Assembly: GCA_000711775.1 (NCBI GenBank)
Contig: ARYC01000279.1
Coordinates: forward strand, 1 to 64,000
Length of the DNA stretch: 64,000 bases
Reading direction: 5' to 3'
From: Oxytricha trifallax
Lineage: Eukaryota > Ciliophora > Spirotrichea > Sporadotrichida > Oxytrichidae
The position numbers and the translations under genes are program-made. Below are positions 24,461 to 37,900 of the stretch, in pieces. The notes beneath the pieces are model-generated. The model searched no databases. It worked only from the letters and a program-made list of their open reading frames with translations, and was not told the origin of the DNA. Numbering within the stretch: position 1 is the first letter of the stretch; each line of letters begins with the position of its first letter.

Positions 24461-27400
24461 ATAAAAATATTAAATAATCATGATAAAATTAATTTATTAA
24501 AAAAAATGAAAATCACAAAAACAAATAATATTTGAATATATTTATAACTAAAAAATAAAAGTTTTAGATTTTTATAAATTTATTGTACTTATTTTTTAAA
24601 AAAATTATAATATTTTATCGTCTTTATTTTCTGTAAAATGTTTGATATATAATAAATTTATATAATTTCTGAATCAACATTTATTTTTTACTATATTATC
24701 CTACAAATGTAAATTTAGTTTATTAATAAATCAAATTCAAATTAAATATATTTTCTTTAGTTATTAAAATTATTAATTTTATATAAAAAAAACAATGACA
24801 AAATCATGTATGAAGCCTACTACATATTGAGAATACTTTAAGATTACTTTTTTGTGGGATACTATTGAAAAAATTGTTTTGAAAAATTTAAATGTTTTAC
24901 ATTTTACATTTATGAATTTAGATATATTTAGTTATTAACTGATTGAATAGAAATAAATAAAATAATAGAGATTTTTATTTATTACATTAAATATATTAGG
25001 GATTGTCATAAAATAAAAGATATAATACATATAATTTATTTTCATTTATGGTATTTATTTTTTTTTCAAATTGTTAATTAATTAATTATAAAAATTTTAA
25101 AATAGAAGAAAATTAAATAGAATTTTATTAAAATTATTTATATATTTATTAAGAATATTAATTATTTATTTGTATAAATAAAAGAGATTAGCAATATTTT
25201 TTTAAAAAAAGTTTATAATTTGAAATTTATATAGTTTTCAATATAAAATATCTGAAAATCTTCAGAGATTAAAAATAATAAGAATATAAATGAATTAAAT
25301 ATTGTTTAATTTCGATATAATAATAATTAATCTTTCCAATTAAAGCTTGATGAAGATTTCTGAATCAGCAAAAGATCCAGATGCTACAAAAAATTCTCAC
25401 ATTATCTAGCAAGGCCTATTTCAGTCACTGTAGCAATAATGACTAGATCTATATTCTACAGTTTTGATCTGAATATGGCGAATAAGATATTTAAGACTTT
25501 TTGAAATTAAACTAAATATTTGTGTATCATTAGAAACACTTTATTAAATAAACTTAGTGTATTAACTTTTTAAAAGTTCTCTCAATTAATCAAATTTAGT
25601 ATAGAAATATTTTATATACTAATTTAGTTTAATTTAATAAATTTAACGATTAGTTAGTTTTTTTTTAATGATTAGATGTTTTATATCAACTCAGCATTCA
25701 TAATTTATAATTATCATTTTAATGTGTTAAATGATCCTATACAGCGTCAATTCAAGAGGCTTAAAAACAAAGGAATAAAGGCAAATTTAAATGAAATTAT
25801 AAAAATTCTTAACATTAAGTGTAAATAGAAATTCTTTGAAAGGTAAAAATTGTTATAGAAAGGGTTCCTTTTCGAATATTTTTTAAAAAGTTTTTATAGT
25901 TTTTCTAATAAGAACTTACTTTTTTGTGGTCATGGATTTATATGAAAGTACAGACTAATCTCTCAACAGGTGTGGACTATTAAGATTTTTCAGAAATAAC
26001 TCTATAAAGTCTGCTTTGATTTACACTTTGTATACCATCAATATCATGGATGGAAGCTTAAAGGACTCTATACGATTTTATTATATTTTTTCTCTTCATG
26101 ACTATACCTTAACATATTGCAACTTAAATTTACTTTGATATGTTATTACTAAATTCCTTTCTTGATTTAGTGTTAAATAAAATATTAAAAATAATATTAA
26201 GCCTAATATATTCACTATAATGTAGTATATTTTAATATTGACAAAAAACTATATAATCTTCCACAAATATGTATAAATTATTACAATTTGAAATTAATTC
26301 CTCTTAATCAATTGTTTTGTTTTTTATTCTAACTTATTAGAATAGTTTTATTGAAATTTTATTATGAATGAGAATCATATTTTTCATGCATTTCTCATTT
26401 AATTTGACTATTTCAGAGAAATAATTGTTGCATCACCTCATTAAATTATGAATATTTTATAATCTTTGTTATTCTCACTTTTTTCAACATTTTTTAGTCA
26501 GGATTTGTGTGTGTTTGCGATATTTATTTTATAATATCTTGGCTCGATTCTCTTGATTTGTTACTGTGATCTCTTCTGATCTACTTGTTGCTACATAGGT
26601 TTATTAGCAATTATCTTGATAAGTTATTTATATTTTAATTACTCTAAATATATAAATAAAAATTGTTAAATTATTATTAAAAAATGTTTATATTTATTAA
26701 AACGAAGCTATATAGTTGAATATGGAGGCATTTTATAAAGAGTAAACTAAATAATATATTTTGAGGAATATTAAAGTTATTTTATAAATATATGAACTAA
26801 TTTTTATAATATAATAAATACATTTAAAATATTAAATTAATAATACTAGCAAGATAATATATTATAATTTATATCAAATAAAATTAATAATTATTTTAAT
26901 TTTAATTTATTAAATTTATCAAAATATAGTTATTAAATCTTTCTTTAAAAAAGAGCGAAGAGAGAAAAAATCAGAATTTTAATTTGAAAATATATTTTAC
27001 AATTATGATCATTAAAATTCAATTTAATTATTTAATATATCGTCTACTCTCTATCAATAAATATTCATTCTTTAATAATCTTTATTATAATAATAATATT
27101 TGTAATTGAATTATGTTTTGTTTAATTAAATTTTATTATATTTTATATTAATTAAAAAATATATTTGTTCCTCAAAGATACAATTTAAAGTAGAATTAAT
27201 AATATTATATTTATAGTAAAATATGTAAAAATTATTGAAAAGTCAAATGAAAAATAGTTTTGTGTTATGCAAAACTGTATACATGCATATTTAAATAGAA
27301 GAGACTCATAATTGGCAGTTTAAAAACTCAATTTCAAATGAAATAATCAATAATTACGAATTTTCTTTATATAAAAATTATTATTTTATATTGCTTTATA

Positions 27401-27621
27401 AAATTAGTATTTCATAAAAGTATTGAAATAAATTCCAAGAACACTATCATTAAACTAAATTTTTTTAAATTAGCACAAAGGTAAAAATAATTAAAAATAT
27501 AATCTCAAATTACTTATTTATATATAGTTTGCTATTCTTTTACTTTAATATTTATGATATATTTTTTGGAAAATAGAGTATTATAACATTTAGATTAACA
27601 ATAATAACAATAGTATTTAAA
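24461..27621. other. AT-rich, no gene; contains R3 copy 2
   Basis: About 25340-25480 shares CAAGGCCTATTTC and flanks with about 17920-18010 (repeat R3). No gene is supported elsewhere. Confidence 0.4.
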
Positions 27622-30600
27622 TCAAATAAAAATGGAAATCTTAAAAATTAGTTTCATCTTTTCCAATACATTGAACTTCGCAGTATTCAAATTAGTATTA
27701 TGCTTCCTTGACCTCTTCGTTGCAGCCTCTTGTGAAGTCTTCTTCTAGAGCCAAAACCACTCTTACCAGGTACAAGATCTAAAAAGAATTACTCTTAGAA
27801 ATGTTTTTGTAACTTACATTATTTGTGAGCCGTAATCAAAACCCCAAAACCCCTTAACGAGGTTTATAAGTGCTTTGATTTGAAGGGAATTTGTTAGGGG
27901 TTGGGGTTATTAATTAAATGCGAGACAAAAATAGCAAGCTTTTGGGGTCTATTTATGATGAAGAGTATATAGATTTAGTGTTTAAACTGCGTTATGGAAG
28001 TGATATGTATAGTGAATAAGTCAAACCAGTACTGAACTATAAGTCTATTGCACTGCTCTTAAAGCGAAGTCCGTCAACTGTTCGTTCCCACTGTCTTATA
28101 GCACTATAATTAAAGAAATAGTAGCTAAATTCTTAGCCTAAGAGGTAGTCAAAGTTTCTATAGAAGCATATTGACTATCTTATTAATGAAAAAACTTTGA
28201 AGTATTGGGCTCACTTCTCTTTCGACTAACGAGCTATTATGTTTCACCGCCAGTTCCCTGATTTAGAAGATCTCTGCATAATCTGTTGCAAACATTTATA
28301 AACGAAACGGTATCTCTTACAAAGGTGTAAATCGTATCAAGAGAGTAATTGATTTCACTCTGCCATTTTACAACAACAAATTAAATTATATTTATAATTA
28401 AATGCAGAGAGCCTAATAGAATAATATTAAGTTTATTCATGCTGACGAGGCTGTGTTTACATTCAACACTTTCATCTAGAAGTCTTGGTATAAGAGGCAT
28501 AGCAACATAGAAGTATGATGACTAGAAAGTCAAGGTATAAACAATGGCAATTCTTGGAGGTATTAGCGAGGATGCTGGTTTAGAAACTTATGTTATTCAT
28601 CCTCGTCTATTAAGACAGAGCAGTATATTAAGTTCTTAGAGCAGCTGAGAGAGAAGTACCCTGAATAAGAGATTATACTATTCGTTGATAATCTTTCAGT
28701 TCATAAGACTAAAGAAACAAGGAAGAGCTATGAACAACTAAGAATAACACTAGTGTTCAACGTGCCTTACAGTCCATAGTTTAATGGAATTGAGTTCTAC
28801 AGGGGTATATTAAAAGGCCATTACAAGAGACAGCTGCTCTCCCACTTGATGCATGACCTACCTATCGATACAGTAGACTTTATTAAAAGTTCAGCTAAGA
28901 GAGTTGATAATTAGTTGGCATAAAAGTGTGCTAAAGAAGGGAGAGTGAATGTATATAAATAAGTTTTAGAGTTAAGTTAATGAATATTTAAGTCACATTT
29001 AAAACTCTTTCGTGAGAGCTGGCTTCTCTTTCTTTTCTTCTACTTCTTGCTTCCCTCCTCCTAAATTTCTTCGCTTGCTGCCAGCTCTAGCATCTATGTT
29101 CATTGACTCTGGAGGCTAAATATTTGAATAAAGTCTCTTGTTAACTTCATACTTTGTCTGCTACTTTCGCTCTCTGTGAAGCTTGCTCTATTCCTTCATC
29201 AAGAAGATGCCAGTACCAGATTTTTCTAAAGAGTTAAGCTACAAATCTTACTTGAAATATAAGGGTGCTTCTGCAGCTCTGATAGCCAGCTCTCACTTAT
29301 CTTGATCCCTTGTTTGTCCTTATCTTCTGAAGAGATGCTGTACCTTTTCTTATGAGATTCTTGAATAATTTCTTTCAAGTAATCACCTTTGATTATTGCA
29401 AGTATGCCAAAGAAATAGTTTCTTTCAGGTAGTTTATTTGACAACTGCTTCTTAGTAGGCAGGTACTGCGAACCTCTGGGTCATTCATAGCATCATCATA
29501 TAAGTTAGTCACAGAGATTTCTGGATAGTTTGGAATCTCAGCAAACTTCACATTTTAAGTTTTCAAAGCTTTCTTCTCTTCGCAGAGTATCGCTCTTAGA
29601 AATGAAATTTTAGTTCCTTCCATCGTTGGCAGGAACAAACCAACTACATAATAAAGATTAGCAACTATGAGTTTATTACCTTGCTGCACCAGATAGCGAT
29701 GCAAATCCTCCTTGCTTCTAAATCTTTGAATCAATTCTTGTGCTTGCACTCTTTTCATTGCATCATTCATTGACTCCATCTTGTTTACAGATCTAAGAAA
29801 TGATATTCAAATTTAAGTTTATTGATTTCAATTATATACCTCTGTAAAACTTACTATTAAATATGGGTATCATATAGGAGGTCAACCTCTAAGAAGGATA
29901 TGGAGAAGGTTTTGAGAACTTGTTTCAAACTTGAGAGATAGATATCAATTTCTACTGTTGTAGATCCATATTTTTAAATTTAAATTGGTACGTACTTAAT
30001 TAGGAGCAGCTCATAAAATGCTAGTACTTAATTAGGAGCATTAATTAAAGCTAGTACTTAATTAGGAGCACCCTAATTTTAATCATAAAATCACAAAATA
30101 CCTCCTAAAGCAGTACGTACTTAATTAGGTGCACCTCCTAAATCGGTACGTGCTGTAATCAACTTATTATTGATAGTAAAAATGGTTACTTTCTCACCCA
30201 TATTTAGAGCTGGATCGTCTCTTACTGCTCATTTTTCTCCTCTAATACTCTAAAACTTCCCTTGAAACTTGTATGCCCGCAAACCTCTCATATAAGCTCT
30301 CAGTTATAGAGGCATTTTATAATTTTAAATTCAAATTTAAATATGAGCGCTAACATTTTAAGAAAAACAACAGCACTTCCATCGAACTAAATGAGACTAA
30401 CCTTTGGCAGCAATAAAAAGTGTGATAGCTGTGAGATGAACTCTCATAAGGAACTACCAGAGCTATCACTTGAGGTCTCTGTTATTAAAATAGAAATTAA
30501 TAATAGAAAATAAATGGCAAACAAATGTGTGGGAGACAGAGAGGAGGAGAAAGGTATTAATGAAATTCCTATACAAACTGAAGAAGCTGAAGTCTATTTT

Positions 30601-31962
30601 TGTGAGCTATGTGAGAGAGATTTTGCTCATAAATCAAGCTGGTACAGACATATGAAGGTCCATAAGGAAGCTAAGCCTACTGTATACTTAAAGCATGACA
30701 AAGTTGATGGAAAGTATGATTGCTTTGAGTGCCATAAGCAGTACCCTCATACAAGAGACTTATAGAAGCATCTTTTAAAAGCCCACAAGAAAGAGATAGA
30801 AGTTGAAGATTAAGACACTCAACAAAAGAAAAGCAAGGGAACCTCTTTAAGCTGCTGAGCTTTAACAAGCAAGCGAATCAGAGTATGTGAGGATTGCACG
30901 CAACCTCTTAGCATCAGAGGTCACTAAAATCATGATTAAGATATAATACAAGAAAATTCCAGTACTAGCATAGATTGATTTAGATACTTCTCTCTAAAGC
31001 TACCTAATTTTGGAGGACTCCTATGACAAGAAAGTTATTAAGGATCATCAGTATGCTTACAAGGTATATCCTTTCAACTATCTCCTTAGTGATGATAAAT
31101 ATTAAATGGAGTTTACTAATGAGTATTAAGTACTCACTCAGGCCAAGTTTAAAGAATGCAAATACTTAATAAAGCTTTTTACCTTAAGTTATTATCTATC
31201 TATCTATCTACTTAATAAAGCTAGATGCTGTTCTCCTAGCCAAAGATCATGTAGCTTTCAGACTACCACTTTGAGATGACACTCAGAGATTTCATAACTG
31301 ATCAAAGAAATCATAGATAGCTTGCATTAATATCAACCTAGGCTATACAAGGTATCAAATAGCTTCATAAGTTAGGCATTGTTCACAGAGATCTCAAGGC
31401 TGAGAATATAATGTTGAACTTTTCATCAGTAACAGCAACAATTATTGATTTCAACAAAGCCTTAAGAGTGGAAGTATCAAGACTTGGAAGTGTAATGGGA
31501 ACTCCAGGTTATTATCCAGAAAGAGAAGACAAGAGAGATGGAGACTTACAGTAGGATGTGTGGGCTTTAGCAGCAATAATAATAGAGTGCGATATGCCTC
31601 GCAACGATTACTACTCTACAAGGTGCGAGAAGGATGCAAGGCAAAGAATAAAGCAATTTATTGACAAAACAAGAGTGTCTCAATCAATGAAGCAAATGGC
31701 AGAGTCAATAATAATAAAACCAAACTCAAGATCAGACATATCAATAGAGTAGATAGAGTTGTGGTTAAGTAAGATAAACTTCAGACCACTCTCACATGAT
31801 CCAAAAGTGCATTTTGAGTGATTAAATTAAATACATTTACTATAAATTTCACATAAAAATCTATTAATAACCCCAACCCCAAACAAATTCCCAACAAATC
31901 AAAGCACTTATAAACCTCATTAAGGGGTTTTGGGGTTTTGAATGCACATTCTGATAAGGCAT
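27622..31962 (-). CDS. Candidate small gene split by TBE#1
   Basis: On the minus strand, right of TBE#1, ATG (31960-31962) opens MPYQNV. If the TBE is removed leaving one ATT, the frame reads MPYQNVHYGSQI... into 27833-27622 and ends at TGA 27622-27624. The total is 234 nt, a multiple of three. A 39-nt GT-AG segment (27779-27817, GTAAGT...TTTTTAG) could be an in-frame intron. In the left part a second frame is also open and looks coding-like (LVPGKSGFGSRRRLHKRLQR), so the true frame is uncertain. If real, the TBE behaves as an IES with pointer ATT. Product unknown. Confidence 0.35.
27918..28983 (+). pseudogene. TBE 42K transposase (DDE), frameshifted
   Basis: Starts MRDKNSKLLGSIYDEEYIDL at ATG 27918, just inside the left TIR, and ends ...VLELSQ at TGA 28981. 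It has the IS630/Tc1/mariner-type catalytic triad: D in FIHADEAVF, D in ILFVDNLSVHK and E in YSPQFNGIEFY, all three present. The frame is broken at least three times: near 28300 (before NIYKRNGISYK), near 28510 (at NIEVYDDQKVKV) and near 28610 (before SIKTEQYIKFLEQL). About 355 codons, the expected length. A substituted residue (R where TBE#2 has W after GIEFY) is also visible. The 3' end is 9 bases from the convergent 22K gene. Confidence 0.9.
28993..29779 (-). pseudogene. TBE 22K protein, frameshifted, with 26-nt intron
   Basis: Starts MESMNDAMKRVQAQELIQRF at 29779 and runs to TGA 28993-28995. Recognisable blocks are VGLFLPTMEGTKISFLRAIL, IPNYPEISVTNLYDDAM, RNYFFGILAIIKGDYLKEII, HKKRYSISSEDKDKQG and SGTGIFLMKE. 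A frameshift lies near 29465. The downstream part is reached only if a 26-nt GT-AG segment (29226-29251) is spliced. About 250 residues. The function of this TBE gene is not known to me. It lies tail-to-tail with the 42K gene. Confidence 0.85.
29226..29251 (-). other. 26-nt intron in TBE#1 22K gene
   Basis: Minus strand GTAAGATTTG ... CTCTTTAG. Removal links ...HPYIS to KKSGTGIFLMKE in frame. TBE#2 has a 26-nt GTAAG...GTAG segment at the same protein position (42825-42850), which supports it as a real intron. Confidence 0.7.
29785..30513. repeat. TBE#1 spacer with CTAGTACTTAATTAGGAGCA repeats
   Basis: Between the divergently transcribed 22K and 57K genes. It contains four to five imperfect tandem copies of a 20-25 bp unit with core GTACTTAATTAGG (about 29988-30150), and the TATAGGAGGTCAACC block (29874) shared with TBE#2 and remnants A and B. 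This is a likely promoter region for both genes, inferred from position only. Confidence 0.6.
30514..31821 (+). pseudogene. TBE 57K zinc-finger/protein-kinase-like, frameshifted
   Basis: Starts MANKCVGDREEEKGINEIP. Two C2H2 fingers are visible: CELCERDFAHKSSWYRHMKVH (split here as CELC...H-x3-H) and CFECHKQY...HLLKAH. A frameshift near 30840 leads into EPLQAAELQQASESEYVRIA. After an insertion of TATC repeats (31193-31208) and further indels comes a kinase-like C-terminus: GIVHRDLKAENIM (catalytic loop HRD), IIDFNKALR (DFG replaced by DFN), MGTPGYYPE (APE-like) and DVWALAAI. Ends at TGA 31819-31821, 41 bases before the right TIR. The DFN in place of DFG is shared with TBE#2, so it is a family trait. 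Frameshifts make this copy non-functional as read. Confidence 0.85.
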
Positions 31963-32833
31963 TTTTATTATTTCTAATATTGTTAATCTTTTGCTATAAT
32001 TCTATAATTTCCAAAAAATATATCATAAATTATAATATTTCAAACATATTTGTTGATATTTAAATTTACTGGTAGTAAATATTTTATAAAATATTTTACT
32101 CATTATTACCAAAAGATTTTATTTATAATATCTTGAAAGATTATTTCAAATATTTTAAAGAGTTAAATAAATCAATAATTTTAAATAATTGAATTGCTTA
32201 AATTAATCCATTATTTTTCATAGTTTGCAGGTCGAAGTATATCTCATTAATTGACTAAAGGAAGATAATAATTTAGATATTTTATAAAAGAATTTATTTT
32301 TCTTAAGTTACTTAATATAATATATTATAATATAAAGGGGTTTTATTAATAAAATGAAGATTCGAAAGTATAGCAAAAATTTCTGTAAAACTATAATAAA
32401 TCTAAGATTTAATATTAATTATCAACAGAATAAGTAGGGTGAGAAATGGTAGAATTTCATTCTAAACGCTGAACAGAAAAAAATTTTATTAAAGTGACTA
32501 GCTCATAAAAAACTTTAAAACATTTACAACAAATCATGAATTCATAAAATGTAAGACATATTATAAAATCAAGTAATCTATTAATCTTATTTTCTTACAA
32601 ATTTTTCAAATTTTAATAAATATCTAGATTTAGTTACATTTACTTTAAAAAATATTTTAATATCTTATCTAATTTAGTTATGCTGTATTTTAATTATTTT
32701 AATTATAGTTAATAAGAGATATAAATAAAAAACTTCACAGTATCACACAAATTTCTATTATAATTATAACAAATAATAATTTTTATTAGGCATATACATA
32801 TATTATTATTTATAAATGTTAATTTTTATTTGA
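31944..32833. other. AT-rich, no gene seen beyond the TBE flank
   Basis: The first 19 bases may be the 5' end of the split gene described at 27622-31962. The remainder is featureless and AT-rich. Confidence 0.4.
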
Positions 32834-33531
32834 GGGGGTCTAGTTGGTGCAATAAATTTTCAAAATCCAAAGTCGGTGCATGATAATTTTTCTTAAATTT
32901 TTTACCTATCTGATCATCCTACCCTCTTTAAAAAGTTTCATTATTTATCAAAATTTACTTCTCATCTTCTGAATGGCTCCTTCAGTCATATGACACTAAT
33001 ATTTTATAAAAATAAAATATTATTATTAAAATAGTATTTATAGTCGGGAAAATATTTTATTAAGTAAAAATAATAAAATATATATTCATAATAAAATCTA
33101 AATATCCGATTAAGAACGAAGATTGGAAATTAAGAACATCTTTTTTATTGTCTTGCTTGATTAATTGCCAGTATGAAATACACAAATCAGGGTGCAAATT
33201 TAATTTAAAGCTAAATATCAAAATTTTAGCCAATAATATGTTCTTAATTGAATAATTAGATTTTATTATGAATATATATTTTATTTATTTTATTTAAATA
33301 AAATAATTGCCGAAGTAAGAAATACTGTTTTAATAATAATAATAATATGTGATTTTTTATAAAAAAATATAGTGTCATATTTTTGAAGGAGTCCGATTTA
33401 GAAGATGAGAAGTAATTTTTAATTTATTATGAAACTTTTTATGGGATAGAATGATCAGATAGGTGAAAAGTAAGAAAATATCTTGTATTGACTTAGGGAT
33501 TTTTAAAATTTTGCACCAACTTAGACCCCCC
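32834..33531. mobile_element. Foldback element FB6 with G/C-run ends
   Basis: Ends read GGGGGTCTAGTTGGTGCA and, inverted, TGCACCAACTTAGACCCCC. Arms of about 285 bp (32834-33120 and 33240-33531) share ACCTATCTGATCAT, TTACTTCTCATCTTCT and TATATTCATAATAAAATCTA. The right arm has TAATAA expansions and other indels, so it is older than FB4 or FB7. No ORF was recognised. Confidence 0.75.
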
Positions 33532-34912
33532 TTTTTATTGACTTAGTTACATTTATATTTTTGTGTATTTAACCATATTAGTTAACTTGTTACCTCAATG
33601 TTTTTTAATTAATGAAAGAATAAAAATATATATATTTAATTGTAATTAAATTATAAATATTTAACAATCTCACACTATTATATTAAAATTTACTATCGGT
33701 TATTATATATTATATTATTAAATATTTTTATTATAAATTTTTATTATAATATTATTATTAAATTTAAATTTATTTATATATAAATTATAAAAAGCTGTTC
33801 ATTAAATATAATGACAAGCTTCAACATAATTCTTTAAAACCAATAGTATTCTTTTAAATTTTGAATTATAATATAATTAAATTAATTATTATTTCTAAAT
33901 TCAATTATTATAAATATTTTAAAGTTGGCTGCATCAAAAAATAAAATTCTAAGAGCCCTGAAATTAGCCACATAATTCTTTATATTCTATTCAAATAATA
34001 TAGTAAAAACTTCAAAGCATTTAGTTCATAGTTTAGACTTATTATTGGTTTAATATATAGTAATAGCAGATAATATATATTTTTAATTAAGAATCATACA
34101 ACTCAATTTTATTTTTTAATAAAGAGGATAATCATATTAGCCCATAATAAATTAATATAAATATATTAATTTAAACTATATTTATTTCCAATATAACTTC
34201 AATGAATGATTAAAGAAATCGTTTCAACTTGAGAAAAGGATTACAAAGTAAAAATTTATTCTTAAAATTGATGTTTTATTTATATTTACTTTCATAAATA
34301 AACAGGAAATTGTAAAATAAACTTTATATTTATATTGAGCAAAATTTTTATTAAATGATTGAAATTTCATTTTATAGTTATAAAGAAAATCTTTTATATT
34401 AGCAAATCTTAGAACTGATAGAAAATTTTATAATAATGACATTGAAGTCATTGGTTTTTTATTCCTCCATCAAATTTATAAATTAAAATATCCTTGTTTT
34501 TCATGATAATTAATAAAAAGTAAAAGTACTATTGAAGTAAATTTTACCAATTTATTTTAATTATATTAGATCTTATTAAAATTAAAAAAAGTAAAAAATA
34601 AATCGAATCTTTTACTTTTTCAACGAGATATTTCTTCCTTAATTATTTACAAAATTAATATTTAAATTTATAATTATATTATCTATTGTTTCATAATAAA
34701 ATTCAAATTTTAAAGTATTACTCATTCAGATGATTAATATAAAATTAATAAAAAAATTCAAATAAATAAAAGTAAATTAAATAATAAAAATTTATCAATC
34801 ATTATTGAACATAGAATAAATTAATAGTCAAAACAACCATATTTAGAATCCAATATTTTTTTTATTTTTTGGATTTAATATTTTTGATGTTTCAATCATT
34901 TGTATTTATATT
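33532..34912. other. AT-rich, no gene seen
   Basis: No coding-like stretch or clear inverted repeat was recognised. Confidence 0.4.
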
Positions 34913-37900
34913 TATTGCAGGATTACATTGAATTTAGGAAAATAATATTAGAATTAATTTATTATTAATTACCTTCAATTATATTTATAAAATTGTATCC
35001 AAACCCTTGCAATATTATTCTTTTATATAACTATTATTGCTATAGTAAGTAAATATGTTTACATCTTCTATTTAAGCGAAAACCTTTTTACTGTTAATGG
35101 GTGCTAGCTAATAACAAAAATATCTCGATTCCTTGGATGAGTTGAGAATACATCCAATAACAAAATTCAGCTGAGATTGCAGGACTTAGTAGAATTTAGA
35201 GTTACCTTAATTTTCATAGCTTTTGCCAAGATTTTAAAATAAATTAATTATATCATGTTCTCAAATAAAATATATTTCTACAATTATTATTATGAATAAA
35301 ATTAATATAATTTAATTTGTTGGTGAATGAAATAAAATTAAGAAATAAAAATATGATCATAACAATTAAAAAATTGGAGAATTTATAAATAAATTTAAAA
35401 TCCACAGAGGTCAAACCAAAATAAATTTAACCATTTTAATTATAAAAACAAACAATTTTTAATTAATATTATAATTTAAAATATTTGACGCTTAAATTTA
35501 ATTTAATAAGCTATGACATTTCATAAAAATTTATTGTATATTTTTTGTGTTAGAATTAAATTTTAATTAATTATATTAGCTTTATTTATTTATGAAATAA
35601 ATTTTAATAATATAGCAACAGCAATAAGTTCATAGTTAAAATAACCCACTCAAACTCAGAATACTAATATTATCGGTTTCTGTAATGAATTAGATTATAT
35701 CCCTAATTAATAATACCCTTTTTTCACTAGAACTATGAAACTAAAAAAATATTGTTATAATAAACTTCTATTTTCTATACTTTCTTATCATTTCTATAGG
35801 AATTATAATTGAATATAAAAATGAGAGTAAAAACACAATAATATTAAAACAAATTAATATAATCTTTAATTGTAGTAATTGATTATGAAATGCTTTTCTT
35901 TTATGATAAATTATCATAAAATTAGCTCTTTAAATTTTACAATTGAACTAAAATGAAAACTGAAATGGTGATGAAGAAAAATATATTTGCTAAACTAACT
36001 GCTAATATATTTTTAAAACTAAATAGCAATAATATTTCAACCATAATAATAGAATACATTAATTACTTTCGCAATTTTTTGTAAAAAAAACAATTTTACT
36101 AAAATTTTATAGATTTAAATTAAATTAAAAAATATCCTTTTTTATTAACTTTTATAATAAAATATGATTAAATTAAATTTTATTAACTTTGTATAATAAA
36201 TTATAAATTAAATAATCAAAATAAGAAATTATAGATGGACATAAACTCTATGATAGAGATTTATTTCTCAATGAATTCTCAATATTTTCAGATAATACAG
36301 ATTAAATATCTTAGTTTAATTGTAAAAATAAGTAAATATTAATAGTAAAAGAAACTAAAACAATTATTTAATAATTTGGTTAATATTTATTAATAAATAT
36401 AAATTATATAATTTCTTTTAAGTTACATGGTTTGAAAATAAGTTATAGAACTTTAATTACAAAAAGTCGGTATTTAAACCTAATTAAAAAATAAATAATC
36501 AAATAAATAAATTAATTAATTTTAATTTATATTCAATTATAAAATTAATTATTTTTAATGTAAATTATTCTCATAATTTCAATATAAGAATATGTAACAA
36601 ATACAATATAGAATTATTTATTATTCTAATCAATTGCAAATATATTATTTTATAAATATATAATATTTATCATTTTTTAATTAAATAGTATTTAAAAATA
36701 TAATATAACATATTTTTAATAATAATTAATGAAATAGATAAAGTAATTCTTGATTCTCTAATGGGAGAGGCTAAAGTTCAGATGTCACTTAATATTATTT
36801 TATCTAAGTAATTTATACATAACTGGAAGGAAATGCTATAATAATTATTTTATTTAAAATTTTAGCCAACATAAAGTACAAATTTATCATTAATTTTATA
36901 TGTAAATATAATTATAATTAAAAAAATAATTTATTGGATAATATGACTTAAAAATATTTAAAAATAATTTTAATTAAATAAACTTCCAAATTATCTATAA
37001 ATTTATATGTAAATATACCTTAAACAAATAAATATAAACTAGAATAAAATGAAATAAAGTATTAATAATAGAGTTAAATATATTTTAACATTTTATAAGA
37101 AATCTATTGACCTAACTCTATTGTTTTAAATCATCCTCCAAAATTATTATTAATATTTTAACTAAATATTCGTACCTCTGCCCCCATTTGCAGCTCCAAA
37201 TCTTCATTAATTTGAAAAAAAATTCTTGTTTAACCAAATTTAAATAAAAGTGTAAAGTGTTTTATATATTGATAAGTTTAATTATTATTATTTTAAAATA
37301 TTTATATAATTTATATATTAAAACTGATATTGATTATAATAATATTAAATGTACATAATAAACTAAATAAGAAATATAAATAGAATACTCAAAATATTAT
37401 TTAAAGATTTTTACATTTTTCTGGACCACTTTTTAATATAATAATCCAAAAAATATTTATAAAGTATAATAAGTTATGAACTGATTCATATAATTGTTAA
37501 TTAAACAAAATATAAAACAAACATGCTTAAAATACTTTAATATACACATATCTTAAAATGTTTTATGATATATAATATTGATTTATAAGATAAATAGATT
37601 TTATTTTAAAGTTTAAATAATTAAATTTTAAATTTTTCGAGATAATTATTTTACACTCAGGTAAGTGAGTTTTACACACAAGAATAATATTATTTATCAA
37701 TAATATATTTATTATCTTATCATCTACATTATATCTTGATTATAAATAAGCCTAAAAATTAATAAAGCGAAGCTATCATATATAAATAAAAATAATTTAT
37801 AAAATATTTATGAATAATATGCAATTTAAATTATTTAAGAAAATGTTCTACATCTTCTAATGACTAATAGTAGAGAAAATAAATTATTAGGTGTGTTTAA

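Larger units (their letters stand above)
27837..31940 (+). mobile_element. TBE transposon #1, complete, decayed genes
   Basis: 4104 bp with 78-bp terminal inverted repeats (27837-27914 and 31863-31940) beginning CAAAACCCCAAAACCCC, that is C4A4-type telomeric repeat. A 3-bp AAT target duplication lies at 27834-27836 and 31941-31943. Gene order matches the known TBE plan: 42K transposase (+), 22K (-), 57K zinc-finger/kinase (+). All three have frameshifts. TBEs are germline-limited in Oxytricha, and their transposases are reported to take part in genome rearrangement. This copy is probably inactive unless the indels are assembly errors. Confidence 0.95.

Noticed and set aside
27837..27860. C4A4 repeats as real chromosome ends (telomeres)
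   Set aside because: They occur as inverted pairs flanked by AAT/ATT and enclose TBE genes, so they are transposon termini inside a chromosome.
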